Part shown: in pieces, positions 1 through 8,052 of the stretch
How positions within the stretch are numbered: the stretch's first letter is position 1
Layout: each line of letters opens with the position of its first letter
NCBI GenBank assembly: GCA_022508465.1
Contig: JAFLVB010000006.1
Span: forward strand, 1 to 45,048
DNA length: 45,048 nucleotides
Direction: 5' to 3'
Origin: Clostridiales bacterium
GTDB taxonomy: Bacteria; Bacillota; Clostridia; Christensenellales; Pumilibacteraceae
The notes under the pieces: generated by a model
The model's input: the letters and a program-made list of their open reading frames with translations, nothing else
What the model was told of the DNA's origin: nothing
Database searches by the model: none
Position numbers and translations under genes: made by a program

Positions 1-198
1 TGTCTAACATCAGGATATTACCAACGTCATATTTTAGAAGTTGAAAATTCCGAATGGATAAATCAACTTAAATATTCACTTATGCAAAGAGATGAAGATG
101 CAACTTTTATGGATAAAGCAAGACATTTTATTTTCGATTTAAGAGATAATCTTATAGAGATTATAGCTTGGAATTTAGAAGTGAATGAATCTTTATAA
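1..198 (+). CDS. 3' end of an unidentified protein, possibly an immunity protein
   Basis: Frame 1 is open from the first base to a TAA at 196-198 and encodes 65 residues; the start lies outside the window. I do not recognise the family. The peptide is acidic and aromatic-rich, with no obvious membrane segment, and the DNA is clearly more AT-rich than the core genes that follow. The gene directly after it is a decayed copy of the tail-fibre-like gene at 44317. At the right end of the window that gene directly follows a candidate immunity gene (43812-44297). By this positional analogy the fragment could be the end of another immunity protein, but that is inference only. Confidence 0.55.
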   Translation, partial: CLTSGYYQRHILEVENSEWINQLKYSLMQRDEDATFMDKARHFIFDLRDNLIEIIAWNLEVNESL

Positions 199-209
199 GG
201 AGTTAAAAC

Positions 210-380
210 ATGATAGAATTTAAAGATAGAGTAGCTAAAAATAACAAACAAAAATTAAAGATTTATAATAGTAGTGGAGTCTTGCAAGAGACTCAGTCGG
301 TAGAAATAGCACAATAGAAGGCCGAAGAAGGCACGCCATTAAATGCCGCAACATTTAATGAAATGATGGGCGATGTTTAG
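210..380 (+). pseudogene. Decayed copy of the phage-tail-fibre-like gene at 44317
   Basis: From the ATG at 210 the DNA matches the start of the intact gene at 44317, with 9 differences in the first 96 bases by eye. Both copies encode EFKDRV, LKIYNSSGVLQET and the motif GTPLNAATFN. Relative to the intact copy, this one lacks 10 bases and then 5 more bases. Together these restore the frame, but the shifted stretch between them contains a TAG at 315-317. A second in-frame TAG at 378-380 stands where the intact copy has a tyrosine codon, and homology fades after about base 390. The gene is therefore broken. It sits 11 bases after the upstream ORF, the same arrangement as at the right edge. Confidence 0.85.
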
Positions 381-412
381 GACAACGTCAAGATACTATG
401 GGATGACGAAAG

Positions 413-442
413 CAGCTTTCTGACTTAGGAGAGCTGTTTTTT
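413..442 (+). terminator. Rho-independent terminator
   Basis: An 8-bp stem (CAGCTTTC / GAGAGCTG, one G-U pair) with an 8-nt loop is followed by six T. It closes the left accessory edge and separates it from the response-regulator operon. Confidence 0.75.
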
Positions 443-482
443 CTTGTTTTGTGTTAATAAACTTTTTTAACCGAATTGTTAT

Positions 483-514
483 TTAACGAAAATTTAACAA
501 TTATATGGTACAAT
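483..514 (+). promoter_or_regulatory. Promoter of the two-component operon with Pho-box-like direct repeats
   Basis: A TACAAT -10 box lies at 509-514, but no good -35 hexamer is spaced from it. In its place are the direct repeats TTAACG (483-488) and TTAACA (494-499), spaced 11 bp start to start, with a further TTAACC at 467-472. In Bacillus, PhoP binds TTAACA-type repeats with this 11-bp period just upstream of the -10 region of activated promoters. Because the downstream gene is an OmpR/PhoP-family regulator, autoregulation is plausible. The repeats are directly visible; the regulator assignment is inference. Confidence 0.5.
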
Positions 515-534
515 CAAATTAATAGGAGTAATTT

Positions 535-1203
535 ATGTTCAAAATTTTGCTCGCCGAAGACGAGATAAATCTAAATAAAATACTGACTTCCCAACTTAAA
601 AAGGAAGGGTATATTGTCTTTTCGACATTTGACGGGCAAGAGGCATACGAAACATTACTGCAAGAGCAGATAGACCTTGTTGTAACAGACGTTATGATGC
701 CAAATATGGACGGGAACGAATTGACGAAAAAGGTGCGTGAGATATCTTCGGAAATCCCTGTATTAATGCTTACAGCCCTTGAAGCGCTGGATGATAAAGA
801 ACGTGGATTTAATTCGGGCGTAGATGACTATCTGACTAAGCCGTTTGCGCTAAAAGAACTTTTACTACGCATAAAGGCGCTATTACGTAGATACAAAAAG
901 GCAACGGAGGGTAAACTTGTATTTCCTAACACGGTGCTTGATTACTCGGCAATGTCTGTCAGTATTAATGGTGAAGAAATTCCTTTAAGTAAAAAAGAAT
1001 TTCAAATTTTATTTTTAATGCTGATGAGGCCCAACTTTATTTTTTCGCGAGAACAAATTTTGCAGGAAATATGGGGAGTAGACAGCGAAAGCAATGATCG
1101 TACTATAGACACGCACATAACCTGGCTGCGCAGTAAAGTACATAGTCCCGATTTTGAAATAGTGACTGTCAGAGGTCTCGGATATAAGGCGGTAATTTTA
1201 TGA
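535..1203 (+). CDS. OmpR/PhoB-family response regulator
   Basis: This 222-residue DNA-binding response regulator acts as the output partner of the kinase encoded next. The N-terminal receiver domain (about 1-115) has the acidic pair E8-D9, the phospho-acceptor D52 in VVTDVMMPNMDG, T80 and K102 in the DDYLTKPF motif. The C-terminal winged helix (about 130-222) ends with the typical VRGLGYKA strand-turn. The length is normal for the family. The start is supported by AGGAG eight bases upstream. The stop overlaps the kinase start by 4 nt, so the two are translationally coupled. The signal is unknown. The PhoP-like repeats upstream and the lipid-type genes downstream suggest an envelope or phosphate stimulus, but this is inferred. 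Confidence 0.93.
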   Translation: MFKILLAEDEINLNKILTSQLKKEGYIVFSTFDGQEAYETLLQEQIDLVVTDVMMPNMDGNELTKKVREISSEIPVLMLTALEALDDKERGFNSGVDDYLTKPFALKELLLRIKALLRRYKKATEGKLVFPNTVLDYSAMSVSINGEEIPLSKKEFQILFLMLMRPNFIFSREQILQEIWGVDSESNDRTIDTHITWLRSKVHSPDFEIVTVRGLGYKAVIL

Positions 1204-2207
1204 AAAAAAGAAAGATCAGCATAACAGCTAAAATTTTGATAACGGCCGGGAGCATATTGATTGGCATTCTGTTTTTGTTCAATTTTTTAGGATTTTTCGT
1301 TTTTACGGGAACTGAAGGTCAAAGCAATATTTATCTTATTATAGGCACGTTAAGCATTGCCGTGCTTATAGCCGTATTTATTATAGTCATTTATTTTATC
1401 GTAATAAAGCGCATCTTGGAGCTTAATCAAGCGGTGCAAAAGGTTGCGCAAGGTGATTATACAGTAACTGTCTCCTCGCGTGGCAATGATGAATTATCTA
1501 CGCTTGCCGACAACTTTAATAAGATGGCTAAAGAGTTGCAGCTTAATGCAATGCTCAGCAAAGATTTTGTCAGCTATGTATCACATGAGCTAAAAACGCC
1601 GCTCAGCGTTATCCGCACTCATGCCGAGGCGCTATATGACTCAACCGATGAAGAAAGGCGAGCGTATACCGATGTAATTATCGGCGAAACAGATTGGCTA
1701 ACAGGGCTATCCAAAAATATCATTATGCTATGTCGTTTGGATAGTACAAATATGATCTCAAAGGACGATGAATTTTCTCCGTCAGAGCAAATCAAATCGT
1801 TTGTCCTTTCGACTCAAATGCAATGGGACGCAAAAAAGCTTAATGTAGAACTTGATGTAGAAGATTGTGAAATTAAGGGCAATGCAGGGCTTACTTATTT
1901 GATTTGGCAAAACCTAATAGGCAATGCGTTTAAGTTTACAAACGAAGGCGGCAATGTCAACATTTCGCTTCATAAGAGCCAAAACGAATTGAGCTTTTCG
2001 GTTATTGACGACGGCATAGGTATATCCGAAGGCGATAAGGAGAAACTGTTCTCACTCTTTTTTACAGGCAACAAATCGCGCAATCGCGAGGGAAGCGGAA
2101 TAGGTTTGTATCTCACAAAAAATATTGTGCAAAAGCTTGGTGGCAAAATATCAGTTACTTCGGAAATAAATAAAGGCAGTTGTTTTACGGTAATTTTACC
2201 GCTTTAA
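1200..2207 (+). CDS. Sensor histidine kinase without an extracytoplasmic sensor domain
   Basis: This 335-residue membrane kinase pairs with the preceding regulator. Two transmembrane helices (about 10-35 and 44-68) are separated by only some ten residues, so there is essentially no external sensing domain. A HAMP linker follows (about 70-118). HisKA has H129 in YVSHELKTPLS. The HATPase domain shows the N box (NLIGNAFKFT), the G1 box (DDGIGI) and the G2 box (GSGIGLYL). Kinases of this shape usually sense within the membrane or respond to a partner membrane protein. The gene overlaps the regulator by 4 nt and lies 27 bases before the AttH-like gene, so it probably belongs to the same transcript. 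Confidence 0.92.
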   Translation: MKKRKISITAKILITAGSILIGILFLFNFLGFFVFTGTEGQSNIYLIIGTLSIAVLIAVFIIVIYFIVIKRILELNQAVQKVAQGDYTVTVSSRGNDELSTLADNFNKMAKELQLNAMLSKDFVSYVSHELKTPLSVIRTHAEALYDSTDEERRAYTDVIIGETDWLTGLSKNIIMLCRLDSTNMISKDDEFSPSEQIKSFVLSTQMQWDAKKLNVELDVEDCEIKGNAGLTYLIWQNLIGNAFKFTNEGGNVNISLHKSQNELSFSVIDDGIGISEGDKEKLFSLFFTGNKSRNREGSGIGLYLTKNIVQKLGGKISVTSEINKGSCFTVILPL

Positions 2208-2234
2208 TAGTTTAAATAATCGAGGAAAAACACT

Positions 2235-3260
2235 ATGGGTTATAAGTTAAAAACGCTTTTTATGAAAAAGATGATAGCTAAAAAGCAAAAGAACAATCCT
2301 TTTGATTACGAGGCTGGAGAAAATTATGCACTAAGCAACAACGACGATTGGTCGATAAATAACAGCTACTATTTTTCTGCTCACGGTGCAAAAGAGAGCC
2401 TCTATTGTCGGCTTGGCATAAGGAATTGTCACTCGGAAGTGTGGTTTTATTATAGCGACGGCTCCGAGCTCTATGTGCTTAAGGATATGCTATTTAAAGG
2501 CGATGTGCCTCTTAATGTGCATAGAACAGCTTTGGGCTGGAAGGTGGAATATAAAGGTCAACTTACCAAAAAAGACGGTCTGAATGTAAGTGCCGAGTTT
2601 GAAGGCGAGTATAGTTCGAGTGAGCCTCCTGTGGACTTCTTTAGTCATATGCCGCCGATTAGAACTGCAAAGGCTATGGCGGGCGAAAAGTGGAGCAAAG
2701 AATTTTTTGCCGAGGTGCAGAGCAATAATCAGGTGCATTATGAGCAAACGGGCAGGCTTGTAGGATTGCTCAAAATAGAAGATAAAATACATAAAATCGA
2801 CTTGCCGTGTGTAAGAGATCACTCTTATGGTAAGCGTGACTGGAACTATATGAACAATCATTTATGGCTTATGGCGGTAAATGAGACATCACAGTTTAAC
2901 TTTTCAATGGTTTCGTATCCTGCAATGACATTATTAGAGGTGGGCAATTTCAAGAGAGCGAACAAACCTATGGCATTTATGATAGATGCTTCGTACGATC
3001 GTAGTGCCGTAATAACCGGAAGTGCGCCAAATAATTTGAATTTGACTATAATACTTAACGATAAAAGTAAAATTAATGTTGTCATAAATAAGACAGACGA
3101 GGATGCTTATCTCTTCCAAAATGGTGACTATTGCCTTATAGAGGGAATTGCCCAGTTTACAATAGGCAATGAAAAGTATAGGGGCATTTTGGAAGTAGGA
3201 TTTAACAAAGATAAAAACAGGATTTTTAACGGGAAAGATTTACGGAAGATTAAAATATGA
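2235..3260 (+). CDS. AttH/lipocalin-like protein (CrtC/DUF7064-type fold candidate)
   Basis: This 341-residue protein lacks a signal peptide and membrane segments and is rich in beta strands. Its recognisable feature is RDHSYGKRDW near residues 195-204. That resembles the RDHSxGxRxW signature of AttH-like/CrtC-related beta-barrel proteins, which act on or carry hydrophobic molecules. A GAGG Shine-Dalgarno lies 9 bases before the ATG. The stop overlaps the next gene's start (ATGA), so the product is probably made together with the dikinase-like enzyme. From memory, some animal proteins fuse an AttH-like domain to a dikinase domain of this type, which would fit a functional pair. The substrate is unknown and the family call is from motif memory only. 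Confidence 0.5.
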   Translation: MGYKLKTLFMKKMIAKKQKNNPFDYEAGENYALSNNDDWSINNSYYFSAHGAKESLYCRLGIRNCHSEVWFYYSDGSELYVLKDMLFKGDVPLNVHRTALGWKVEYKGQLTKKDGLNVSAEFEGEYSSSEPPVDFFSHMPPIRTAKAMAGEKWSKEFFAEVQSNNQVHYEQTGRLVGLLKIEDKIHKIDLPCVRDHSYGKRDWNYMNNHLWLMAVNETSQFNFSMVSYPAMTLLEVGNFKRANKPMAFMIDASYDRSAVITGSAPNNLNLTIILNDKSKINVVINKTDEDAYLFQNGDYCLIEGIAQFTIGNEKYRGILEVGFNKDKNRIFNGKDLRKIKI

Positions 3261-5647
3261 GAATTTTTGATATAGGCACTTTAAGCGAAGAATTGTATAG
3301 CCAGGTGGGGGGTAAAGCGCGCGGCCTTGATTTTTTGAAAAAGAACGGTTACAACATCGCAGACGGATTCATTGTCACCGACATTGACGTTATAGGCGAC
3401 GATGAATTTGAGGAGATTTTAAGCAAATTCGATTTGCTTGGAGCCGAAAGTGTTTCCGTTCGTTCAAGCGCTTCCAACGAAGACGGCAGCACATTTTCCA
3501 ATGCAGGTCAGTACGAGACATGCCTTGACGTAAAAAGAGAGGGGCTTAAAGGTGCAATCGACAGATGTCTTAAGTCACTTTGTAGCGATCGAGCAGCGGC
3601 ATATTCACAAAATCTGCTTGACGGCGAGGCGGCAAAAATGAACCTCGTGGTAGAGCGTATGATAGACGCGTCCTATGCAGGCGTAATGTTCAGCACCGAC
3701 CCGCTGTCCAAAGATCAAGTTTTGATAGAGGCAGTAAGCGGCAAGGGCGAGTTGCTTGTCAGCGGCAACAGTAGTGCGTACAGATACTCAGTGCCCAAGA
3801 TCGGATTTAAAATTGACACTCAAGACGGACTTAATCAAGATACTTTGGGCAAAATTTACTATGACGGTTTGCAAATAGCCAAAGCGTTCGGCAAAGAGGC
3901 TGATCTTGAGTGGGTTGTCGACAATAACGGAGAGCTTTATTGGCTGCAGATTAGGCCTATAACAACGCTCGACGAGGCTGATATTGATGAGTTTAATCCC
4001 GCTCATTCGCTTGATAATCATTTGCTTACAAGCCGCAATATCGGCGAAATGATGCCGGGATCGATAACTCCGCTTTCTATATCTACCAGCTTACTTGCGA
4101 TAGACTATGGAATGCGCAATATGCTTAGTAAAATCGGTGCAATCAAGAGTATAGATGCTAAGCCTAATTATTATGCGGCGCTTGCTGTCAAGTATCACTT
4201 GTTTATAGATATGTCGGCGCTGTACATACTGGGACAAAAGGTTATGCTAACATCAAACGATGCTATGAATTTGTCCATAATGGGCGAGCATTTAGATTAC
4301 TTCCCTGAGCCTGAAGGTAAAAATGCCTTTTTTCTCGTTAAGTTCATAAACGGTGTTAAGTTTGCCAAATACCTCTTTTCGTCTAAGAAGGCAAAAAAGA
4401 GAATAGTGGAAATATATGAAAAGCTTAACTTCACTTCAGATAAGAACGAAAAGGAAATTTATGACGAAATAACCAACAAGCTTTCGGCAATGAATGATGC
4501 GCTTTGCTGCCACTATATTTGCTCGAGCTTTTCCGGCTCGATGAACAGCGCGCTGTATATGATGGTTTCAAACTGCTTTGCCGATAAGGCGGAGTATATG
4601 AATTTTATTTCTTCGTTACTATCAGATATAGACGGGATAGAAAGCGCAGATATTTTGCAGTCGCTGCAAAACTTGTCTAAGGAAATTCTTTCTTACGACT
4701 GCGACGCTTTAAACTATACCTACGATGAATTGCTTGGTCTTGTAACCGACGAAAACAATATAAAGATACATACTCTGTACTGCGAGTTTTTGGCTAAGCA
4801 TGGTCATCGCTCCATAAAAGAGGCTGAATTGCGCAGTAAGGCGTGGAAGAACGACCCCGTGGCGCTAATGAAGAACCTACATACGGTTATGGCGAGTGGC
4901 ATTACCGAAAAGGACAAAAAGCAATTTGATATAGAAGAACATCTTGTAGGATTTAAGGGTTTTAAAAAGAAGTCTTTGCGCTGGATAGGCAATAATGCAC
5001 GTCAAGCTGTGCGAGACAGAGAATTTTCCAAGTCGAATATTATTAAAGTCATAGACAAGTTTAAGGATCGTTATGCGCTTTTAGCCAAAATTTTGGTAGA
5101 CAAGGGTTATCTTGCTGACGAAGATAGTATTTACTTTTTATCTCACGAGGAAATAGGTAAGCTTATATCCGGAGACGCTTCGCTAAAGCGCAAAGCGATT
5201 TCTCGCCGTATGACCTTTTTGGAGTCGGAGGATATGTCGTTTGATGATATATGCATAGGTACTCCCAAGCCGATAGAGGTGAGCGGAACTGAGGCAATAG
5301 AATGCCTTAAGGGTATTCCCGTTTGCAAAGGCAAAGTGTATGGCAAAGCGAGAATTGTCAAAACTTTTGACGACGCGCTGAAAATCAAAAAGGGTGAAAT
5401 TATGATTGCGCCGTTTACAGATATAGGTTGGTCGCCGTACTATTCGGTTATAGGCGCGCTTATCACCGAAGTAGGCAGCACGCTTTCGCACGGTGCGGTA
5501 GTTGCCAGGGAATATTGTCTTCCAACAATAGTCAATGTAAAGAATGCGACCAAGCTCATAAGAGACGGCGACTATTTGTTTGTCGATGCAAGCAAGGGTA
5601 CGGTCAGCATAATAAGTGAGGAAGAATATTTAAGTAAGAAAAGGTAA
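3257..5647 (+). CDS. Rifampin-phosphotransferase-like dikinase (PPDK_N and swivelling His domain)
   Basis: This 796-residue enzyme has domains in the order of rifampin phosphotransferase. The N-terminal ATP-grasp (about 1-240) carries VGGKARGLDFL, SVRSSASNEDG, a GVMFSTDP motif and LYWLQIRPITT. A middle region (about 245-690) has no strong motif. The C-terminal phosphohistidine domain has H745 in GSTLSHGAVVARE. There is no PEP-binding barrel after the His domain, so it is unlikely to be a true PEP synthase. Known relatives move the beta-phosphate of ATP through the histidine to an acceptor bound by the middle domain. The acceptor here is unknown. The gene overlaps the AttH-like gene by 4 nt and precedes the GT2-PlsC gene by 27 nt. 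A drug-inactivation role is possible but not shown. Confidence 0.8.
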   Translation: MRIFDIGTLSEELYSQVGGKARGLDFLKKNGYNIADGFIVTDIDVIGDDEFEEILSKFDLLGAESVSVRSSASNEDGSTFSNAGQYETCLDVKREGLKGAIDRCLKSLCSDRAAAYSQNLLDGEAAKMNLVVERMIDASYAGVMFSTDPLSKDQVLIEAVSGKGELLVSGNSSAYRYSVPKIGFKIDTQDGLNQDTLGKIYYDGLQIAKAFGKEADLEWVVDNNGELYWLQIRPITTLDEADIDEFNPAHSLDNHLLTSRNIGEMMPGSITPLSISTSLLAIDYGMRNMLSKIGAIKSIDAKPNYYAALAVKYHLFIDMSALYILGQKVMLTSNDAMNLSIMGEHLDYFPEPEGKNAFFLVKFINGVKFAKYLFSSKKAKKRIVEIYEKLNFTSDKNEKEIYDEITNKLSAMNDALCCHYICSSFSGSMNSALYMMVSNCFADKAEYMNFISSLLSDIDGIESADILQSLQNLSKEILSYDCDALNYTYDELLGLVTDENNIKIHTLYCEFLAKHGHRSIKEAELRSKAWKNDPVALMKNLHTVMASGITEKDKKQFDIEEHLVGFKGFKKKSLRWIGNNARQAVRDREFSKSNIIKVIDKFKDRYALLAKILVDKGYLADEDSIYFLSHEEIGKLISGDASLKRKAISRRMTFLESEDMSFDDICIGTPKPIEVSGTEAIECLKGIPVCKGKVYGKARIVKTFDDALKIKKGEIMIAPFTDIGWSPYYSVIGALITEVGSTLSHGAVVAREYCLPTIVNVKNATKLIRDGDYLFVDASKGTVSIISEEEYLSKKR

Positions 5648-5674
5648 AATTTAGATAAGGATTACAGAAGAAAA

Positions 5675-7753
5675 ATGTATTATATTTATTTAATTTTAAA
5701 TATTTATGTCCTTTTGTCCATTATAACATTAATCCTTTATTTGCCGAGGCTAAATGGATTTCGCTATGGATTAAAAAAGTTTCCGCATAAGGACGCTAAC
5801 GAAAAACGTCATATTGCGATATTAGTGCCGGCGCGCAACGAAAGTTCTGTTATAGGCGATCTTCTTACGTCTATTAAGGCGCAGGATTATGACAAATCAT
5901 GCTTTGATGTCTTTGTAATAGTCAAGGAGGAAAATGATCCGACTATCGAAATAGTCAAAAAGTTTGGGTTAGATGTGACGGTTATTCCGACTCAGCATTG
6001 TAAAGGTGACGCGCTCGACGGCTTTTTTAAGACTCATTCCGAGCAGCAGCTTGCCGTATATGATGCCTTTGTTATAGTCGACGCAGATGGAGTGCTTTCC
6101 CCGTCATATCTCAGCGAGCTTAACAATGCTCTCGACAATCAGGCCGACATCTTTGTAACGCGCAAAGTTGCCAAAAACTTTCTTGGTGATAAAAAAAGTC
6201 GTTCTGTTTTTTCCAACTGTTCTGCGCTCACTTATCCGCTTGTCGATGATCTCGGTAATGCTTATCGAACAAAGAAGGGTATGCCGCTTAACATTTGCGG
6301 ACAAGGGCTTATGATAAGAAGAAATGTCATAGAGGATATAGGCGGCTGGCCGTATAGAACTATGACCGAGGATTATGAACTAAAGCTCGACAGTATGTTG
6401 CGCGGCTATAAATCAATGTACTATCCATACGCAATGATTTATACAGAAGAAGCTATTAGTCATCACGAGACATTTGCGAGGCGTGTAAGGTGGTTAATAG
6501 GATATAAGCAATGCGATAAAAAATACAAAGACACTATAAAAAAGCAAGTTAAGAATAAAAAACATATAAATCGTGGCGAAGTTGAATACTTTTTCGGACT
6601 ATTGCCTTATTTCTTGTTTATGATTGCAACATTCTTGACTGCTGCAGTCGGAATAGCGCTAACTATATACTATCATATTAATGATAATGCTATGTGGAAG
6701 GCGTCGTTAATGATACTTACGGTCATGCCTCTCTTGGTTTTATATGGATTGTTACACTTATGTAGTTGGTTTGCGCTTTTAATATCATACGACGAATTTA
6801 GTGCAATCTCTAAAAAAGAACTCGTGGCAGTTGCTCTTTTTAATCCATTCTATATGCTTGAATACGTTTGCGTTTACCTTGCGAGTTTAAAAAAGATTCA
6901 TAGCAAAGAAGCTGTTGTATGGAAGCAGACAGAGCGAATTACTAATAAGCGTAGGAACAAAATAGAAGTAGTCGAGGGTGTTCATAATACTCTCGAACTT
7001 AACCGTAAATTCCATACGGAAACTATTTCTTATGGAAATAAATGGATAATGCCGGACGAAAATTATCGCTATCGTGAGGCTTGGTATGATAAAATAATAA
7101 CAGGCTTTTGGAGGAGTGTTCTCGCTTTATTCGGTCCGATACTTATTAAAATTGCTTTTCGTGCGCGCGTTGTGGGTAAGGAAAATCTTAAGGCGGTACG
7201 TAAAAGCGGCGCAATTACAGTATGCAATCATTTCCATTATCTTGATACATTATTTGTTCGTCAGGCAATAGGTCACTATAAGTCATACCATACAATGGCG
7301 CCATTTAATAATAAGAGTGGGGCCGGCGGTCATATAATAAGGCATGGCGGAATGATGCCTTTTAGCGCAAATCTTACTGCAATGCGTAATCTTGACGCCG
7401 AGATAAATCGTCAGCTTGCGCGAGGTAAGCGAGTGAATTTTTATCCCGAGCACGCTATGTGGTGGAATTACCAAAAACCTCGCCCAATGAAGGATGGCGC
7501 ATTTCACTATGCGGTAAAGTTCAAAGTGCCTGTTGTGCCAATTTTTTGCACCTTTAAAAAGACAAAGCGTGGAGGTATCCGCAAACTCTATATACACATT
7601 CTTCCCGCCGTCTATGCCGATGAAGCTTTACCACGCAAAGAGCAAATTATTGCAATGAAAGCAACTGCCGAGTCGGAATGGAAAACCTGCTACGAACAAG
7701 CATATGGAAAAAAGCTTGAGTATTTATCAAGCGACTTAAAAAATGTTGTTTAA
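5675..7753 (+). CDS. Fusion of GT2 glycosyltransferase and PlsC-type acyltransferase
   Basis: This 692-residue, two-enzyme membrane protein starts with a transmembrane helix (about 3-22). A GT2 domain follows, with ILVPARNES, the VDADG metal-binding motif, TEDYELKLD and RRVRWLIG (the QxxRW-like site). Three or so membrane helices lie at about 305-405, as in processive-type GT2 enzymes. The C-terminal part (about 480-692) is a glycerolipid acyltransferase with H519 and D524 in NHFHYLD (HX4D) and a FYPEHAMW block in place of FPEG. The combination suggests synthesis or acylation of a glycolipid. It is the last gene before a strong terminator and probably belongs to the two-component operon. Sugar donor and acceptor cannot be deduced. 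Confidence 0.82.
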   Translation: MYYIYLILNIYVLLSIITLILYLPRLNGFRYGLKKFPHKDANEKRHIAILVPARNESSVIGDLLTSIKAQDYDKSCFDVFVIVKEENDPTIEIVKKFGLDVTVIPTQHCKGDALDGFFKTHSEQQLAVYDAFVIVDADGVLSPSYLSELNNALDNQADIFVTRKVAKNFLGDKKSRSVFSNCSALTYPLVDDLGNAYRTKKGMPLNICGQGLMIRRNVIEDIGGWPYRTMTEDYELKLDSMLRGYKSMYYPYAMIYTEEAISHHETFARRVRWLIGYKQCDKKYKDTIKKQVKNKKHINRGEVEYFFGLLPYFLFMIATFLTAAVGIALTIYYHINDNAMWKASLMILTVMPLLVLYGLLHLCSWFALLISYDEFSAISKKELVAVALFNPFYMLEYVCVYLASLKKIHSKEAVVWKQTERITNKRRNKIEVVEGVHNTLELNRKFHTETISYGNKWIMPDENYRYREAWYDKIITGFWRSVLALFGPILIKIAFRARVVGKENLKAVRKSGAITVCNHFHYLDTLFVRQAIGHYKSYHTMAPFNNKSGAGGHIIRHGGMMPFSANLTAMRNLDAEINRQLARGKRVNFYPEHAMWWNYQKPRPMKDGAFHYAVKFKVPVVPIFCTFKKTKRGGIRKLYIHILPAVYADEALPRKEQIIAMKATAESEWKTCYEQAYGKKLEYLSSDLKNVV

Positions 7754-7765
7754 TTTTAATTAAAA

Positions 7766-7792
7766 AAGTTGTCTATAAAGGCAACTTTTTTT
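7766..7792 (+). terminator. Rho-independent terminator after the GT2-PlsC gene
   Basis: An 8-bp stem (AAGTTGTC / GGCAACTT, one G-U pair) with loop TATAAA runs into seven T. It ends the proposed regulator-to-GT2 transcript. Confidence 0.8.
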
Positions 7793-7818
7793 ACTGTTTA
7801 TGGTTCGATCGTTATAAT
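7790..7818 (+). promoter_or_regulatory. Weak promoter candidate for a short intergenic transcript
   Basis: TTTACT (7790-7795), a 17-bp spacer and a perfect TATAAT (7813-7818) lie between two terminators. No convincing ORF follows before the terminator at 7965; the best is a 17-codon ORF with no clear ribosome binding site. If active, it would make an RNA of roughly 175 nt. The stretch 7754-8122 otherwise holds two terminators, the promoter of the next gene and its repeats. Confidence 0.3.
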
Positions 7819-7964
7819 AAAGCGAATCCGGTTACTCAGGCAACGGACAAATGCAATATTTATGGATTGTTAGCAATTTTACCGTTCCGAAAATTCTACT
7901 ATAAGGTTAAGTGATAAAAGAAAGAGATTGCTTTGTTTTCTTGTTATTCATCTAAGACAAACAT

Positions 7965-7999
7965 AAAAATCCGAATGGAATTTACCGCTCGGATTTTTT
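7965..7999 (+). terminator. Rho-independent terminator in the intergenic region
   Basis: A 10-bp perfect stem (AAAAATCCGA / TCGGATTTTT) with a 14-nt loop ends in six T. It lies about 200 bases after the terminator that already closes the upstream operon, so it either backs that one up or ends a separate short RNA. Confidence 0.7.
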
Positions 8000-8023
8000 A
8001 TTTTCCCATTATTAACTTTCTGC

Positions 8024-8052
8024 TTGCAATCTTTTTTTTTATATGGTAAAAT
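8024..8052 (+). promoter_or_regulatory. Sigma-A-type promoter of the aminopeptidase gene
   Basis: TTGCAA (8024-8029), a 17-bp spacer and TAAAAT (8047-8052) place the transcript start near 8059, about 64 bases before the ATG. The start region is covered by the spaced repeats listed next. Confidence 0.6.

Noticed and set aside
3257-5647. Annotation as phosphoenolpyruvate synthase
   Set aside because: The His domain is at the very C-terminus and no PEP-binding barrel follows it, so the domain order is that of rifampin-phosphotransferase-like enzymes.
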